Below, one piece after another: positions 1 through 7,559 of a DNA stretch of 64,000 nt (the stretch's first letter is position 1; every line of letters starts with the position of its first letter). The stretch comes from an uncultured Capnocytophaga sp. (lineage in GTDB: Bacteria > Bacteroidota > Bacteroidia > Flavobacteriales > Flavobacteriaceae), in NCBI RefSeq assembly GCF_937936315.1, contig NZ_CALGWU010000003.1:22279-86278 (forward strand). Direction: 5' to 3'. Under the pieces are notes generated by a model, which was not told the origin of the DNA, did no database searches, and was given only the letters and a program-made list of their open reading frames with translations. Position numbers and translations under genes: made by a program.

Positions 1-1904
1 GATCCAAAGCTAGAATACGACAACATTGCTACCGAAGGCTCTAAACCAAAGAACTTCACTGCGCGCGCTGTAAGCAAAGCGATATTAGCTAATTCTTCGG
101 CAGTAGGGTTGATATTGATAGTTGCATCCGATAGGAAAATAGGTCCTTGCTTGCTGAACATAATGCTGGCAGCAGCAATACGGCGTACTCCTTCTTCTTT
201 CTTTATAATTTCTAATACAGGACGAATAGCATTTGGATAAGCGTGTGAATAACCAGTAATCATCGCATCGGCTTGACCAGTTTCTACGAGCATCGTACCG
301 AAATAGTTGCGTTCGCGCATTAGTCGTTCGGCTACTTCATAAGTGATACCACGGCGTTCACGCAATTTCCAATAGTGTTGTACAAACTTCTCACGGCGTG
401 TGCGCTCAGCATCGCTCTTAGGGTCGATTACATCTACACGACCGTTAAATCCTATTTCGTATTTAAGGGCTTTGATGAGTTCTTTATTACCCAAAAGTAC
501 TGGAATACCAATGCCGTCCTCATAGATGCGTTGTGCTGCTTTAAGCACTTCTAATTGGTCGGCTTCAGCGAAAACAATGCGTTTAGGAGCACGTTTGGCA
601 CGGTCTTGCAAGAGGCGTATTTCTTTGCTTCCTACGCCTATTCTATCCATTAGTTCACCTTTGTAGGCTTCCCAATTGGTGATAGGTTTCTGTGCTACTC
701 CCGATGCCATAGCTGCTTTGGCGATAGCAGGGGGTACTTCGTAAATCAAGCGAGGGTCAAATGGTTTAGGAATGATATAGTTGCGACCGAAAGTAAGGTT
801 TTCGCCGCCATATACAAGACTCACTTTTTGAGGTACAGGTTTTTTAGCCAATTCGGCAATAGCGTGTACCGCAGCGAGTTTCATTTCTTCATTGATTTTG
901 GTAGCGCGAACGTCTAACGCTCCGCGGAAGATATAAGGGAAACCGAGTACATTGTTCACTTGGTTAGGGAAGTCGGAACGACCCGTTGCCATAATGATAT
1001 CTTTACGTGTTTTGATAGCCAAATCATAATCGATTTCGGGGGTAGGGTTCGCCATCGCAAATACGATAGCGTCTTTGTTCATCGAAAGCAGCATTTCGGG
1101 GGTAAGTACATTACCTTTAGAAAGCCCGATAAACACATCGGAGCCTTTTACAGCTTCTTCGAGGGTGTAGAGGTTGCGGTCGGTAGCGAACTCAGCTTTT
1201 TGTTCGGTGAGATTAGGGGAATCTTTGCGAATAACCCCTTTGCTATCGCACATTACTATGTTCTTAGGGTCAGCACCGAGGGCTACGTATAAGCGAGTAC
1301 AAGAGATAGCAGCCGCACCAGCTCCGTTTACCACTATCTGTGCTTTGCTGATGTCCTTGCCTACGATTTCTAACGCGTTGATAAGGGCAGCAGCCGAGAT
1401 GATAGCCGTACCATGCTGGTCGTCGTGCATTACCGGTATATCCAATTCTTCTTTTAGGCGGCGTTCTATTTCAAAAGCCTCAGGCGCTTTGATGTCCTCG
1501 AGGTTAATACCCCCAAAGGTAGGAGCAATCGCTTTTACGGTTTCTACAAACTTATCTACATCGGTAGCATCTACCTCTATGTCAAAAACATCTATACCTG
1601 CGAATATTTTGAAGAGCAATCCTTTCCCTTCCATTACAGGTTTAGAGGCATCGGCACCTATATCGCCCAAACCGAGTACGGCAGTACCGTTAGAAATTAC
1701 TGCTACGAGGTTGCTTTTGGCAGTATATTTATAGGCGTTGCTTTTATCTTCGGCAATTGCCAAACAAGGCTCGGCTACTCCAGGAGAATAAGCCAACGCG
1801 AGATCGTGTTGTGTAGAGTGTTTTTTGGTAGGTACGATAGCAATTTTCCCAGGTTGAGGGAACTCGTGATAGTGTAATGCTTCTTCTTTTTTTCTTTGAT
1901 CCAT
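1..1904 (-). CDS. maeB: NADP-dependent malic enzyme with phosphotransacetylase-like domain (3' part cut by window edge)
   Basis: Oxidative decarboxylation of malate to pyruvate in the cytoplasm. I translated the minus strand from the ATG at 1904-1902 (MDQRKKEEALHYHEF). Malic-enzyme motifs follow in order: AYSPGVAEPC, VMHDDQHGTA, VVNGAGAAAIS and FAMANPTPEID. After about residue 420 comes the phosphotransacetylase-type C-terminal domain (KRIVFAEAD, then SDATININPTAEELA), which marks the large MaeB class. About 634 codons are visible; the family is usually about 760 residues, so roughly 125 C-terminal residues lie beyond position 1. The -7 box TAACTTTG is at 1988-1995. The 5' leader runs through 7-bp repeats. 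The fused PTA domain is usually regulatory rather than a working phosphotransacetylase (family knowledge). Confidence 0.95.
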   Translation of the reverse strand, partial: MDQRKKEEALHYHEFPQPGKIAIVPTKKHSTQHDLALAYSPGVAEPCLAIAEDKSNAYKYTAKSNLVAVISNGTAVLGLGDIGADASKPVMEGKGLLFKIFAGIDVFDIEVDATDVDKFVETVKAIAPTFGGINLEDIKAPEAFEIERRLKEELDIPVMHDDQHGTAIISAAALINALEIVGKDISKAQIVVNGAGAAAISCTRLYVALGADPKNIVMCDSKGVIRKDSPNLTEQKAEFATDRNLYTLEEAVKGSDVFIGLSKGNVLTPEMLLSMNKDAIVFAMANPTPEIDYDLAIKTRKDIIMATGRSDFPNQVNNVLGFPYIFRGALDVRATKINEEMKLAAVHAIAELAKKPVPQKVSLVYGGENLTFGRNYIIPKPFDPRLIYEVPPAIAKAAMASGVAQKPITNWEAYKGELMDRIGVGSKEIRLLQDRAKRAPKRIVFAEADQLEVLKAAQRIYEDGIGIPVLLGNKELIKALKYEIGFNGRVDVIDPKSDAERTRREKFVQHYWKLRERRGITYEVAERLMRERNYFGTMLVETGQADAMITGYSHAYPNAIRPVLEIIKKEEGVRRIAAASIMFSKQGPIFLSDATININPTAEELANIALLTARAVKFFGLEPSVAMLSYSSFG

Positions 1905-1912
1905 TTGATTTT

Positions 1913-1975
1913 AGGTAAGAGGCAAGAGGCAAGAGGTAACGAGATTTGTTACCTAATTACTTATTACCTGTTAAT
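1913..1975. repeat. 7-bp degenerate tandem array in the malic enzyme leader
   Basis: Units AGGTAAG, AGGCAAG, AGGCAAG, AGGTAAC (1913-1940), continuing as GTTACCT, AATTACT, TATTACC, TGTTAAT. It lies between the malic enzyme ATG and its -7 box. The same AGGTAAG word forms the long array at the right end of the window. Confidence 0.8.
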
Positions 1976-1986
1976 TGTTTATAAAT

Positions 1987-2032
1987 GCAAAGTTATAAAA
2001 TAATTACGAATTATGAAGTACGAATGACGAAA
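1987..2032 (-). promoter_or_regulatory. Malic enzyme promoter within a shared 46-bp element
   Basis: On the minus strand this block reads as 7-bp CGTCATT/CGTACTT/CATAATT/CGTAATT words and ends in the -7 box TAACTTTG (1988-1995). It matches 57000-57045 upstream of the 57-kb methyltransferase at 44 of 46 positions, with the -7 box in the same place. A canonical TTTG at -33 is not obvious; TTCG words of the repeat lie in that region. The upper part also overlaps the 3' end of the pgmB gene. Confidence 0.7.
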
Positions 2033-2636
2033 AATTAGGAATTACCTCGTCGGCAGCGCAAAGTACTTGCTCCTCTCCTACCCCTATGACTTTCATTCCA
2101 GCGGCTTTAGCAGCTTGTACGCCTGCGGGAGCATCTTCAAACACACAGCACTGGACAGGAGGTAGTTGCAAAAGTTCGGCAGCTTTGAGGAATACTTCGG
2201 GGTTGGGTTTGGCTTGGGTTACCATAGTACCATCAACAATAGCATCGAACAGCGGCAAAATACCTGTGCGCTCTAATACCAAACGCGCGTTTTTGCTGGC
2301 AGAACCCAAGGCGATTTTCTTGCCTTTGCTTTTGAGAGTTTGCAGAAAATCGGCTACTCCTACGAGCAATTCGCTACTATCAATATGAGCGATGTATTGC
2401 AAATAGAGTTCGTTCTTGCGGAGAGCTAAGGATTGAAACTCATTTTCGGGCAGTGTTTTCCCTGCCCACTGAAGTATTTTGTGCAGGGAGACCTCACGAC
2501 CTATGCCTTTGAGTTGTTCGTTATGTGCGGGAGTGAGCTCAAAATCAAATTCTTGAGCGATAGTTTTCCACGCGAGGTAATGGTACTTGGCGGTATCTAC
2601 GAGTACGCCATCTAAATCAAAAATATATCCTTCCAT
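2004..2636 (-). CDS. pgmB: Beta-phosphoglucomutase (HAD superfamily)
   Basis: Interconverts beta-glucose-1-phosphate and glucose-6-phosphate, usually downstream of a maltose or trehalose phosphorylase. HAD motif I is DLDGVLVDTA at residues 7-16 (nucleophile Asp 7, acid/base Asp 9). The cap domain has the beta-PGM-type KGIGREVSL. GSASKN is motif II, KPNPEVF motif III and FEDAPAGVQAA motif IV. The 210-residue length is normal. No phosphorylase gene is adjacent here. The last residues (FVLHNS) and the stop are encoded by a 7-bp repeat array, so the native C-terminus has probably been overwritten. A closely related HAD phosphatase is the alternative. Confidence 0.88.
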   Translation of the reverse strand: MEGYIFDLDGVLVDTAKYHYLAWKTIAQEFDFELTPAHNEQLKGIGREVSLHKILQWAGKTLPENEFQSLALRKNELYLQYIAHIDSSELLVGVADFLQTLKSKGKKIALGSASKNARLVLERTGILPLFDAIVDGTMVTQAKPNPEVFLKAAELLQLPPVQCCVFEDAPAGVQAAKAAGMKVIGVGEEQVLCAADEVIPNFSSFVLHNS

Positions 2637-2640
2637 TGAA

Positions 2641-2682
2641 AAATGAATAGTGAAAAGTTAAAAGTGAATAGTGTAAAGAAAA
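2641..2682. repeat. 7-bp array of AGTGAAT type
   Basis: Units AATGA/ATAGTGA/AAAGTTA/AAAGTGA/ATAGTGT/AAAGAAA with a 7-bp period, between pgmB and the neighbouring terminator. The word is the same as in the array at 58169-58203. Confidence 0.7.
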
Positions 2683-2712
2683 ACCGCTATAAGGGGGACT
2701 TATAACGGTTTT
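2680..2712 (-). terminator. Rho-independent terminator of the LRR lipoprotein gene
   Basis: Arms AAAACCGCTATAAG (2680-2693) and CTTATAACGGTTTT (2699-2712), one mismatch, 5-nt loop. On the minus strand the hairpin is followed by TTTTTCTTT. Confidence 0.75.
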
Positions 2713-2735
2713 CCGAAGTATGTTAGTTTTAAATT

Positions 2736-4181
2736 TTATTGGATAGGGTAAGGTTTGTAGCCATTAGTTCTTAAACCTCCGAAGTAAGATGTTATTTCTG
2801 TACCCCAATTACTTGCATAGGTATCAATACTACCAGCAGGAACGTAAAGCTTACGTCGACTGCTATTACTTAGATTAAAAGATCTGTTTACTGTAGGAGG
2901 AGTGGTGGCTCTACAGGTTACTTTTACTAATCCTAATATATCAAAAGCACCTGTTTCAATTGTTTCTATAGAAGCAGGTAAGTCGATTTCTGTTAGTGCG
3001 GTACCTCTAAAAGCACCACCTTTTACAACTTTTACTCTTTGCATTTTAACGGTAGTTAAGTTTACACAACGTATAAAAGCCTCTTCACCTATTTCTTCTA
3101 CATTTTTCAAGTCAATACTTGTAAAATCTTTATCTTTAAAAGCATCTCTTGCTATTTTTTTAGCGTTAAGAGGGAGGTCAACGTGAGCAGGTAGTGTAAC
3201 ACCTGGTTTTACAGTAAGTACCCCATCGGCGTCTACATTGAAATAGGTATTATTAACTACAGAGGTTTTAACAGTAAAGTTGAGGCTCAATGTTTGTCCG
3301 TCGCCATTGATAAGGGTTACGCTACCAGCACCTATTGCAGTAGCTTTAACTTTGATACCTGTAAATATATGACCTTGTAATTGTCCTTGTTGATTTTTGT
3401 GTTCTTTTGTAAGCACTTGTACTACTTGAACACCTCCTGAAGTGGAGTAAGTTACTCTATCAAAACGGCCACTAGTATTGCCATTATCGGTAGTAGTAGT
3501 GGTATATACTCCTTCTAAATTGATATCGTAAGCGCTATTTAAACTTAATTCGGTAGGGGCATTAGTAGCTTTAAAAGGTTTGATTACGTAAGCAGGAACC
3601 TCTACAGTTTTGTTTAGTGTAAGGTCTTTGAAAGTAATTTTATCTGTTAAACCTTCGCCGAGGCCTTTTACTATAAATTTACCATTTACTTTGCGTACGC
3701 TACCTAAGTTAGAGTTACCTATGATTACATCGTAGTTACCAGAACCTCCTTTAAGGTGTCCTGTCACGTCAGTATCTTGATTTTTTGCGAGGAAGATAAC
3801 GCTTTTATCTACTTTAAATCCACCGTTATTTTCTACGTTTTCTCTAAATACGTGAACATTAAGAACGGCTTTTTGGGAGCGGTTACCATTCTTAACTTCT
3901 ACAGTAGTATTTCCTTCTTTTTTACCAGTTACTTTTATTTTAAGAAAGCTACTAGTTGTTCCTACAATGGCTACTTGAGCGTCGTTAGATTTAAGATCGG
4001 CTATTCCCGCTCCAGAAGGAACAAAAAGTTTTACTTCAGCTGTTTGATCGACAGCTACGCTTAAATTTTTATCAGCAAATCTTATGACATTGTTTTCTTC
4101 TTCACTGTTGTCTTTTTTACAACCCGTGAGAACTGTTGCAGCTAAGGATGCAGTTATTAATGTTAAAAATGTGTTTTTCAT
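2736..4181 (-). CDS. Leucine-rich-repeat (BspA-like) surface lipoprotein
   Basis: Lipoprotein with signal MKNTFLTLITASLAATVLTG and lipobox LTGC, then a 'KKDNSEEEN' tether. The middle part has Ig-like/BIG-type beta repeats (for example FKVDKSVIFLAKNQDTDV). The C-terminal third is a BspA-type LRR (IARDAFKDKDFTSIDL, IGEEAFIRCVNLTTVKM, GAFRGTALTEIDLP, IETGAFDI), ending in YVPAGSIDTYASNWG, typical of this family. An upstream in-frame ATG at 4205 gives an 8-residue extension. The promoter at 4219-4250 would start transcription near 4212, so the ATG at 4181 with its standard signal peptide is preferred. BspA-like LRR proteins of oral Bacteroidota often bind host proteins or other bacteria; no specific ligand can be inferred. 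Monocistronic, with its own terminator. Confidence 0.85.
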   Translation of the reverse strand: MKNTFLTLITASLAATVLTGCKKDNSEEENNVIRFADKNLSVAVDQTAEVKLFVPSGAGIADLKSNDAQVAIVGTTSSFLKIKVTGKKEGNTTVEVKNGNRSQKAVLNVHVFRENVENNGGFKVDKSVIFLAKNQDTDVTGHLKGGSGNYDVIIGNSNLGSVRKVNGKFIVKGLGEGLTDKITFKDLTLNKTVEVPAYVIKPFKATNAPTELSLNSAYDINLEGVYTTTTTDNGNTSGRFDRVTYSTSGGVQVVQVLTKEHKNQQGQLQGHIFTGIKVKATAIGAGSVTLINGDGQTLSLNFTVKTSVVNNTYFNVDADGVLTVKPGVTLPAHVDLPLNAKKIARDAFKDKDFTSIDLKNVEEIGEEAFIRCVNLTTVKMQRVKVVKGGAFRGTALTEIDLPASIETIETGAFDILGLVKVTCRATTPPTVNRSFNLSNSSRRKLYVPAGSIDTYASNWGTEITSYFGGLRTNGYKPYPIQ

Positions 4182-4218
4182 TGCTAAATTATTTATTACT
4201 TTCATTTCAAATTGGGGA

Positions 4219-4250
4219 CAAAAGTACTACTTTTAATTTAGAAATGCAAA
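4219..4250 (-). promoter_or_regulatory. Promoter of the LRR lipoprotein
   Basis: Minus strand: TTTG (4250-4247), 20-nt spacer, TACTTTTG (4226-4219). This is the Bacteroidota -33/-7 pattern, and it decides the start codon of the gene at 4181. Confidence 0.75.
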
Positions 4251-4344
4251 TCGTTGAAAGATAAACAACTAAGTTTTTTGTGATGTATATAACAAAATTT
4301 TATAAGTTATTAAGGATCAATGACTAATACTTAATAAATAAATA

Positions 4345-4389
4345 AGAGATAATAGATAAGAATTTTTAGAATTCTTATCCATTATCTCT
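4345..4389 (-). terminator. Terminator of rpsU
   Basis: 20-bp stem (AGAGATAATAGATAAGAATT at 4345-4364 against 4370-4389) with one mismatch and a 5-nt loop. On the minus strand it is followed by TTATTTATTTATT. Confidence 0.6.
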
Positions 4390-4410
4390 TTGTTTATAAT
4401 TTTAAAAGAA

Positions 4411-4605
4411 CTATACTTCTTCTTGATCTTTCAAGTGTTGAATGTATTGTGCTTTTTGGATTTCGGCTCTTCTGCGTACAGATGGTTTAGTGAAATGTTG
4501 TCTTTCACGTAGTTCACGTACTACACCAGTGCGGTCGAATTTGCGTTTGTAACGTTTTAAAGCTTTATCAATGCTTTCTCCGTCTTTTAAAGGAATTATT
4601 AACAT
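4411..4605 (-). CDS. rpsU: 30S ribosomal protein bS21
   Basis: Small-subunit ribosomal protein of 64 residues, normal for the family. It has the S21 pattern: acidic/GESIDKALKRYKRKFDR N-terminal helix, then VVRELRERQHFTKPSVRRR and a basic tail. In Bacteroidota S21 is involved in Shine-Dalgarno-independent initiation (literature knowledge). It is transcribed from a promoter whose -33 box lies inside the 3' end of the upstream TatD-type gene. Confidence 0.97.
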   Translation of the reverse strand: MLIIPLKDGESIDKALKRYKRKFDRTGVVRELRERQHFTKPSVRRRAEIQKAQYIQHLKDQEEV

Positions 4606-4638
4606 AAGTGATTACACCCCCTTTCAATTTTCAGGGCG

Positions 4639-4670
4639 CAAAAGTACAAACTAATTTTCTAATTTGCAAA
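4639..4670 (-). promoter_or_regulatory. rpsU promoter, overlapping the 3' end of the TatD-type gene
   Basis: Minus strand: TTTG (4670-4667), 20-nt spacer, TACTTTTG (4646-4639). The -33 box is part of the AATTTGCAAATT word that also encodes the last codons of the upstream gene. Confidence 0.75.
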
Positions 4671-5237
4671 TTTGTCAGTTAGAAAAATTGGAAATTTTGA
4701 AACAGATATCTCTATATCATCACTTTCAAAGAAGCGGTATTCTGGAGGTATATTCTGGAAAACTTCTTGTAGCTGAGGTGAATAGAGTAGGGCATAGCCA
4801 AATGAAAGGGCAATACCGTGAGCGATGCATTCGTGAGCAATTTTTAGATTTTTGCGAAAACCATGGAGTATCCAAAGTTGTTTGCTTTTGGTGATTTTTC
4901 GCAGGTGAATAACTTCAGAATAGGCTTTTACACAATGGATGATGAGTGGAAGCTGTAAAGTTTCGGCTAACTGAATGTGTTTTAAAAATATTTCTTGCTG
5001 CAGGGGTAGGGGAGTGGTGATGTTTTTATCAAGTCCGCATTCGCCAATAGCCCAGCAGTTGTGATGTTTTGACAATGGTACTAAGGCTTCCCATTGCAGT
5101 TCCCAATTCTCTATATACCAAGGATGTATCCCTACTGAGAAGGGTTCAGTAGTATCGGCGGTGAGAGGATATTGGTTGCGAATGACCAGAGTATCAATCG
5201 TAGAGTGCTGAGTATGAGAATGAATGTCTAAGTACAT
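4659..5237 (-). CDS. TatD-family metal-dependent hydrolase
   Basis: TIM-barrel metallohydrolase, putative DNase or phosphoesterase. The N-terminal metal motif is DIHSHTQHS (residues 4-12). GIHPWY, IGECGLDK, LPLIIHCVKA and WILHGFRK follow in family order, with late Asp ligands in FFESDD. The protein (192 residues) is shorter than usual. After SDDIEISV the family normally continues with another helix, but here the sequence runs into PIFLTDKFAN encoded by repeat-like DNA, so the C-terminus looks trimmed. Cytoplasmic. The gene carries the -33 box of rpsU at its end. Confidence 0.82.
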   Translation of the reverse strand: MYLDIHSHTQHSTIDTLVIRNQYPLTADTTEPFSVGIHPWYIENWELQWEALVPLSKHHNCWAIGECGLDKNITTPLPLQQEIFLKHIQLAETLQLPLIIHCVKAYSEVIHLRKITKSKQLWILHGFRKNLKIAHECIAHGIALSFGYALLYSPQLQEVFQNIPPEYRFFESDDIEISVSKFPIFLTDKFAN

Positions 5238-5241
5238 TTTT

Positions 5242-5277
5242 AGGTGTCAGGGGTCAGGGTGCGAGCCACACGGGCAA
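5242..5277. repeat. 7-bp array joined to a GC-rich dispersed repeat
   Basis: AGGTGTC/AGGGGTC/AGGGTGC (5242-5262) runs into 5259-5277, which on the minus strand is TTGCCCGTGTGGCTCGCAC. That second word recurs at 18166-18184 and 18189-18207. Confidence 0.75.
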
Positions 5278-5280
5278 GGA

Positions 5281-5757
5281 TTAGGGTTTGGAGGGGGTAG
5301 CGAAGAGTTGTGTCCAATAGTTGCCACTGCGTGCTACGCCTACTTCGGTTACATCGGGGTTCATAATATTGGCACAATGTCCTGGGCTTTTGAGCCAACT
5401 TTTCATCACTTCTTCTTCATTTTGTTGCCCCATAGCTACATTTTCAGCCCAAGTACTCCACTTGTAGCCTGCTTTTGAGAGGCGATCGCCAGGGTCTTTA
5501 GCATCTTTGCTATAGTGGGTCATTGTATTGCGGTGGCGCATATCATCACTATGAGCTTTGGCGACCTTTTCGAGGGTGGTGTTCCACTTTAGAGGGGGTG
5601 CAGCTTTGTAGTAGGTATTACCACAGTTACAACCTTTTTGGCGTTGCTGATTGATGAGGGTGAGCATTTTGTTAGTTTTTAAACTCACGTTATCATTATC
5701 TTGAGATTTGCTACATTGTAGCGATAGGATTGCTAAGAGTAAAAGGAGTTTTTTCAT
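5281..5757 (-). CDS. CAP-domain (SCP/PR1-like) lipoprotein
   Basis: 158 residues. Lipoprotein signal MKKLLLLLAILSLQC followed by SKSQD. The rest is a bacterial CAP domain: NKMLTLINQQRQ, KVAKAHSDDMRHRNTMTHYS, WAENVAMGQ, VMKSWLKSPGHCANIMNP and a WTQLFA end. The two conserved His and the Glu of the CAP cavity are present. Function in bacteria is generally unknown. A -7-like TACTTTTG is at 5791-5798 on the minus strand, about 34 nt before the ATG. Envelope-located by its lipobox. Confidence 0.88.
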   Translation of the reverse strand: MKKLLLLLAILSLQCSKSQDNDNVSLKTNKMLTLINQQRQKGCNCGNTYYKAAPPLKWNTTLEKVAKAHSDDMRHRNTMTHYSKDAKDPGDRLSKAGYKWSTWAENVAMGQQNEEEVMKSWLKSPGHCANIMNPDVTEVGVARSGNYWTQLFATPSKP

Positions 5758-5839
5758 TGATTAAGAGATAAATATAGAGTATTTTTGAGGCAAAAGTAGT
5801 GAAATTTTAGTTGTTAAACAGCTAAAAATATTCTTTAAC

Positions 5840-6259
5840 TCAAAATACTTCACGTTCTGAGAAATGGAAATGGCTTTCGATAGCAGCGTTTTCATCACTA
5901 TCCGAGCCGTGAACAGCGTTTTCGGTTAGTGAAGTCGCATATTTCTTACGCAAAGTACCCTCGGCAGCATTTTCGGGGTTGGTACTTCCTAAGAGTTCAC
6001 GGAAACTGGCTACAGCATTGTCTTTCTCAAGGATAGCTGCTACTATAGGTCCACGGGTCATAAAGTTGAGCAGACTCTCAAAAAAAGGTTTGCCTTTGTG
6101 TATGGCATAGAATTGTTCGGCATCACGGCGGGTGAGCTGGGTGAATTTCATTGCTTTGATTGTAAAACCAGCAGCGATGATGTCGGTAAGGATAACCCCT
6201 ATATAGCCTTTTTCAACGGCATCGGGTTTAATCATTGTAAGGGTTCTGTTTGTAGTCAT
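5840..6259 (-). CDS. ndk: Nucleoside diphosphate kinase
   Basis: Transfers the gamma-phosphate from ATP to NDPs through a phospho-histidine in the cytoplasm. TLTMIKPDAVEKG begins the fold; RGPIVAAILEK, GSTNPENAAEGTLRKKY and the active-site NAVHGSDSDENA are all present. 139 residues from the ATG at 6259 match the family. The longer reading from a TTG at 6289 is rejected because the -7 box TATCTTTG sits at 6287-6294, so that TTG lies within the promoter. Divergent from the SRP RNA gene. Confidence 0.96.
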   Translation of the reverse strand: MTTNRTLTMIKPDAVEKGYIGVILTDIIAAGFTIKAMKFTQLTRRDAEQFYAIHKGKPFFESLLNFMTRGPIVAAILEKDNAVASFRELLGSTNPENAAEGTLRKKYATSLTENAVHGSDSDENAAIESHFHFSEREVF

Positions 6260-6313
6260 TGTATGTTGTTTTATTAGTTTTAGCCACAAAGATACAAGTT
6301 TTTTTCAAAAAAA

Positions 6314-6344
6314 CTTGCAGTGTAATAAAAAAGTTGTACTTTTG
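6314..6344 (+). promoter_or_regulatory. Promoter of the SRP RNA gene
   Basis: CTTG (6314-6317), 19-nt spacer, TACTTTTG (6337-6344), just upstream of the first paired base of the RNA at 6349. Confidence 0.65.
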
Positions 6345-6345
6345 C

Positions 6346-6450
6346 ACCGGCAAGTCCTACACGACCAGCTCCTGAAAAATCCTCCAGGGTGGGAACACAG
6401 CAAAGGTATTCGGTTGTAGCGGTGCGATGTAGATCGCTTGCCACTTTTTT
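6346..6450 (+). ncRNA. ffs: Small signal recognition particle RNA (4.5S-type)
   Basis: About 100 nt, with ends closed by GGCAAG (6349-6354) pairing with CTTGCC (6437-6442) and followed by a T tract. The SRP helix-8 tip is explicit: CCAGG, stem GUG, tetraloop GGAA, stem CAC, then AGCA. This is the Ffh-binding element: asymmetric loop plus GNRA-type loop. The RNA joins Ffh to target membrane proteins. Length fits the bacterial small SRP RNA without an Alu domain. The call rests on the hairpin motif; a covariance search was not possible. Confidence 0.88.
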
Positions 6451-6455
6451 TTTGT

Positions 6456-6505
6456 AATTTGTCGATTTGACAATTTGCAAATTTGTTAATTTTGATATTT
6501 GCAAA
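6456..6505. repeat. 7-bp array of AATTTGC type
   Basis: AATTTGT/CGATTTG/ACAATTT/GCAAATT/TGTTAAT then TTGATATTTGCAAATT, running through the last codons of the TerB/J-domain gene (stop at 6486-6488). Confidence 0.6.
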
Positions 6506-7214
6506 TTAGCTCGTAGGCTTCTTGTACTTGTTTAAATTTTTCTTCAGCGCCTTTTTTGATGGCAGCATCTTCAGTAATCACTCTATCGGGGTGATATTTT
6601 TTTGCCATATTTCTATAGGCTTTTTTTACTTCTTCAGCAGTGGCATTGGGCTGTAATCCTAAGATAGCGTAAGCTTTTGCTAAGCCATTGGGCGTAGTGT
6701 TATGAGGGTTGTTGCTATTGTTTTGGCTACTGCCAAACATTGCCTTGATACTCTCAAAATCGCTGTTTTCTATAGCAAAATGATAAGCAATTTCTCGTAT
6801 TTGTCGTACCTCTTCCTCACTCATCACCCCATCCGATTCGGCAATACCAAACAAGAAATACAAGATTTGCAATCGGGTTTCGTAAGTAGTACGCACCCGC
6901 ACATAGATAGCAATGCGGCTGGCATCTAATTCCCTGCCTTTTATGAGCTCATTGAAACTGCGAAACACTGCATTGGCGCGCTCCTTGCCATATAGGCGCA
7001 CGAATTGTGCACGCACAAAGTCGAGTTCTTCTTGAGTAACACGTCCGTTGGCTTTGATAACGAGAGAACAGAGGGATAGAAGGTTGAGTTCAAAAGTTGC
7101 AGGAGAGATATGTGGACGGAAAGTATTGCCAAAATTCTTAGCATTAGGTTGCTGTGAAAATCTATTGAAAAATAAAAAGAATAGAATAGCTATAAAGATA
7201 GTAAAAAAACTCAT
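6486..7214 (-). CDS. TerB-like plus C-terminal J-domain protein (DjlA-like)
   Basis: 242 residues. N-terminal membrane anchor (about residues 2-17, FFTIFIAILFFLFF), then a TerB-like helical domain (about 45-165, LCSLVIKANGRVTQEELDFV and GIAESDGVMSEEE). The C-terminal J-domain starts near 178 (AYAILGLQPNATAEEVKKAY) with the diagnostic HPD in KKYHPDR. The order anchor-TerB-J matches DjlA, a membrane DnaK co-chaperone. It most likely stimulates DnaK at the inner membrane. The final residues overlap a 7-bp repeat array. Confidence 0.88.
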   Translation of the reverse strand: MSFFTIFIAILFFLFFNRFSQQPNAKNFGNTFRPHISPATFELNLLSLCSLVIKANGRVTQEELDFVRAQFVRLYGKERANAVFRSFNELIKGRELDASRIAIYVRVRTTYETRLQILYFLFGIAESDGVMSEEEVRQIREIAYHFAIENSDFESIKAMFGSSQNNSNNPHNTTPNGLAKAYAILGLQPNATAEEVKKAYRNMAKKYHPDRVITEDAAIKKGAEEKFKQVQEAYELICKYQN

Positions 7215-7379
7215 TGTTATTAGTAAATAGTAGCGTTATGTAATTTTTATAATTTTGGCAAAGGTAGAACTATTTTTTCAAATCACAAGATTTGAATAAT
7301 TGAGTTTAGCCCCTTAACTTCTAAGTATGAACAAGTAACAAAAATTGTTCATAACTTTGTTGATAAGTATTTTAATTTT

Positions 7380-7412
7380 GTTGATAACCTATTGCTTTAT
7401 TCCGTATCTTTG
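7380..7412 (+). promoter_or_regulatory. nrdDG promoter
   Basis: TATCTTTG at 7405-7412 with GTTG at 7380-7383, 21-nt spacer. Predicted transcript start near 7419, giving a leader of about 135 nt. Confidence 0.6.
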
Positions 7413-7487
7413 CCCCAGCAACTAAGAAAAAATCACTTCCCCTTTTTTAGGGACTTACAAAAAGCAATATTATACAATGTACTATAT

Positions 7488-7559
7488 ATGAGAGGTTTAG
7501 ATAAACCTCTCAGCACCCTTTTTTACTTGAACGAAATAATAATAAATAAAAAATTATGA
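7488..7559 (+). CDS. Candidate 23-residue leader peptide overlapping the nrdD start
   Basis: ATG at 7488-7490 opens a 23-codon frame (begins MRGLDKPLS, ends IIINKKL). Its TGA at 7557-7559 overlaps the nrdD ATG as ATGA. Its first codons contain the hairpin at 7490-7511. The arrangement would allow translational coupling. There is no homology evidence, and a frame this short can arise by chance, so this is a candidate only. Confidence 0.3.
   Translation: MRGLDKPLSTLFYLNEIIINKKL
7490..7523 (+). terminator. Terminator-like hairpin in the nrdD leader
   Basis: Perfect 10-bp inverted repeat GAGAGGTTTA (7490-7499) and TAAACCTCTC (7502-7511) followed by CAGCACCC and six T (7518-7523). It lies between the promoter and nrdD, so it may act as an attenuator rather than an operon end. 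Confidence 0.5.

Larger units (their letters stand above)
7215..7555. other. Non-coding region between djlA-like gene and nrdD
   Basis: 341 bases. 7215-7376 is AT-rich and shows nothing I can name. 7380-7412 holds the nrdD promoter and 7413-7555 the structured leader described separately. Confidence 0.6.

Noticed and set aside
960..1734. Plus-strand frames of 110 and 186 residues
   Set aside because: Antisense shadows of the malic enzyme gene, whose minus-strand translation shows all family motifs.
1744..1932. 62-residue minus-strand frame at the start of malic enzyme
   Set aside because: Wrong frame; the true start is the ATG at 1904 in another frame.
6280..6504. 74-residue minus-strand frame
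   Set aside because: It crosses the SRP RNA gene, which is supported by the GGAA-capped helix 8 and closed ends.
7440..7490. NrdR-box-like sites upstream of nrdD (ACAATGTACTATATAT)
   Set aside because: Only a weak match and no second correctly spaced box; not enough to call.
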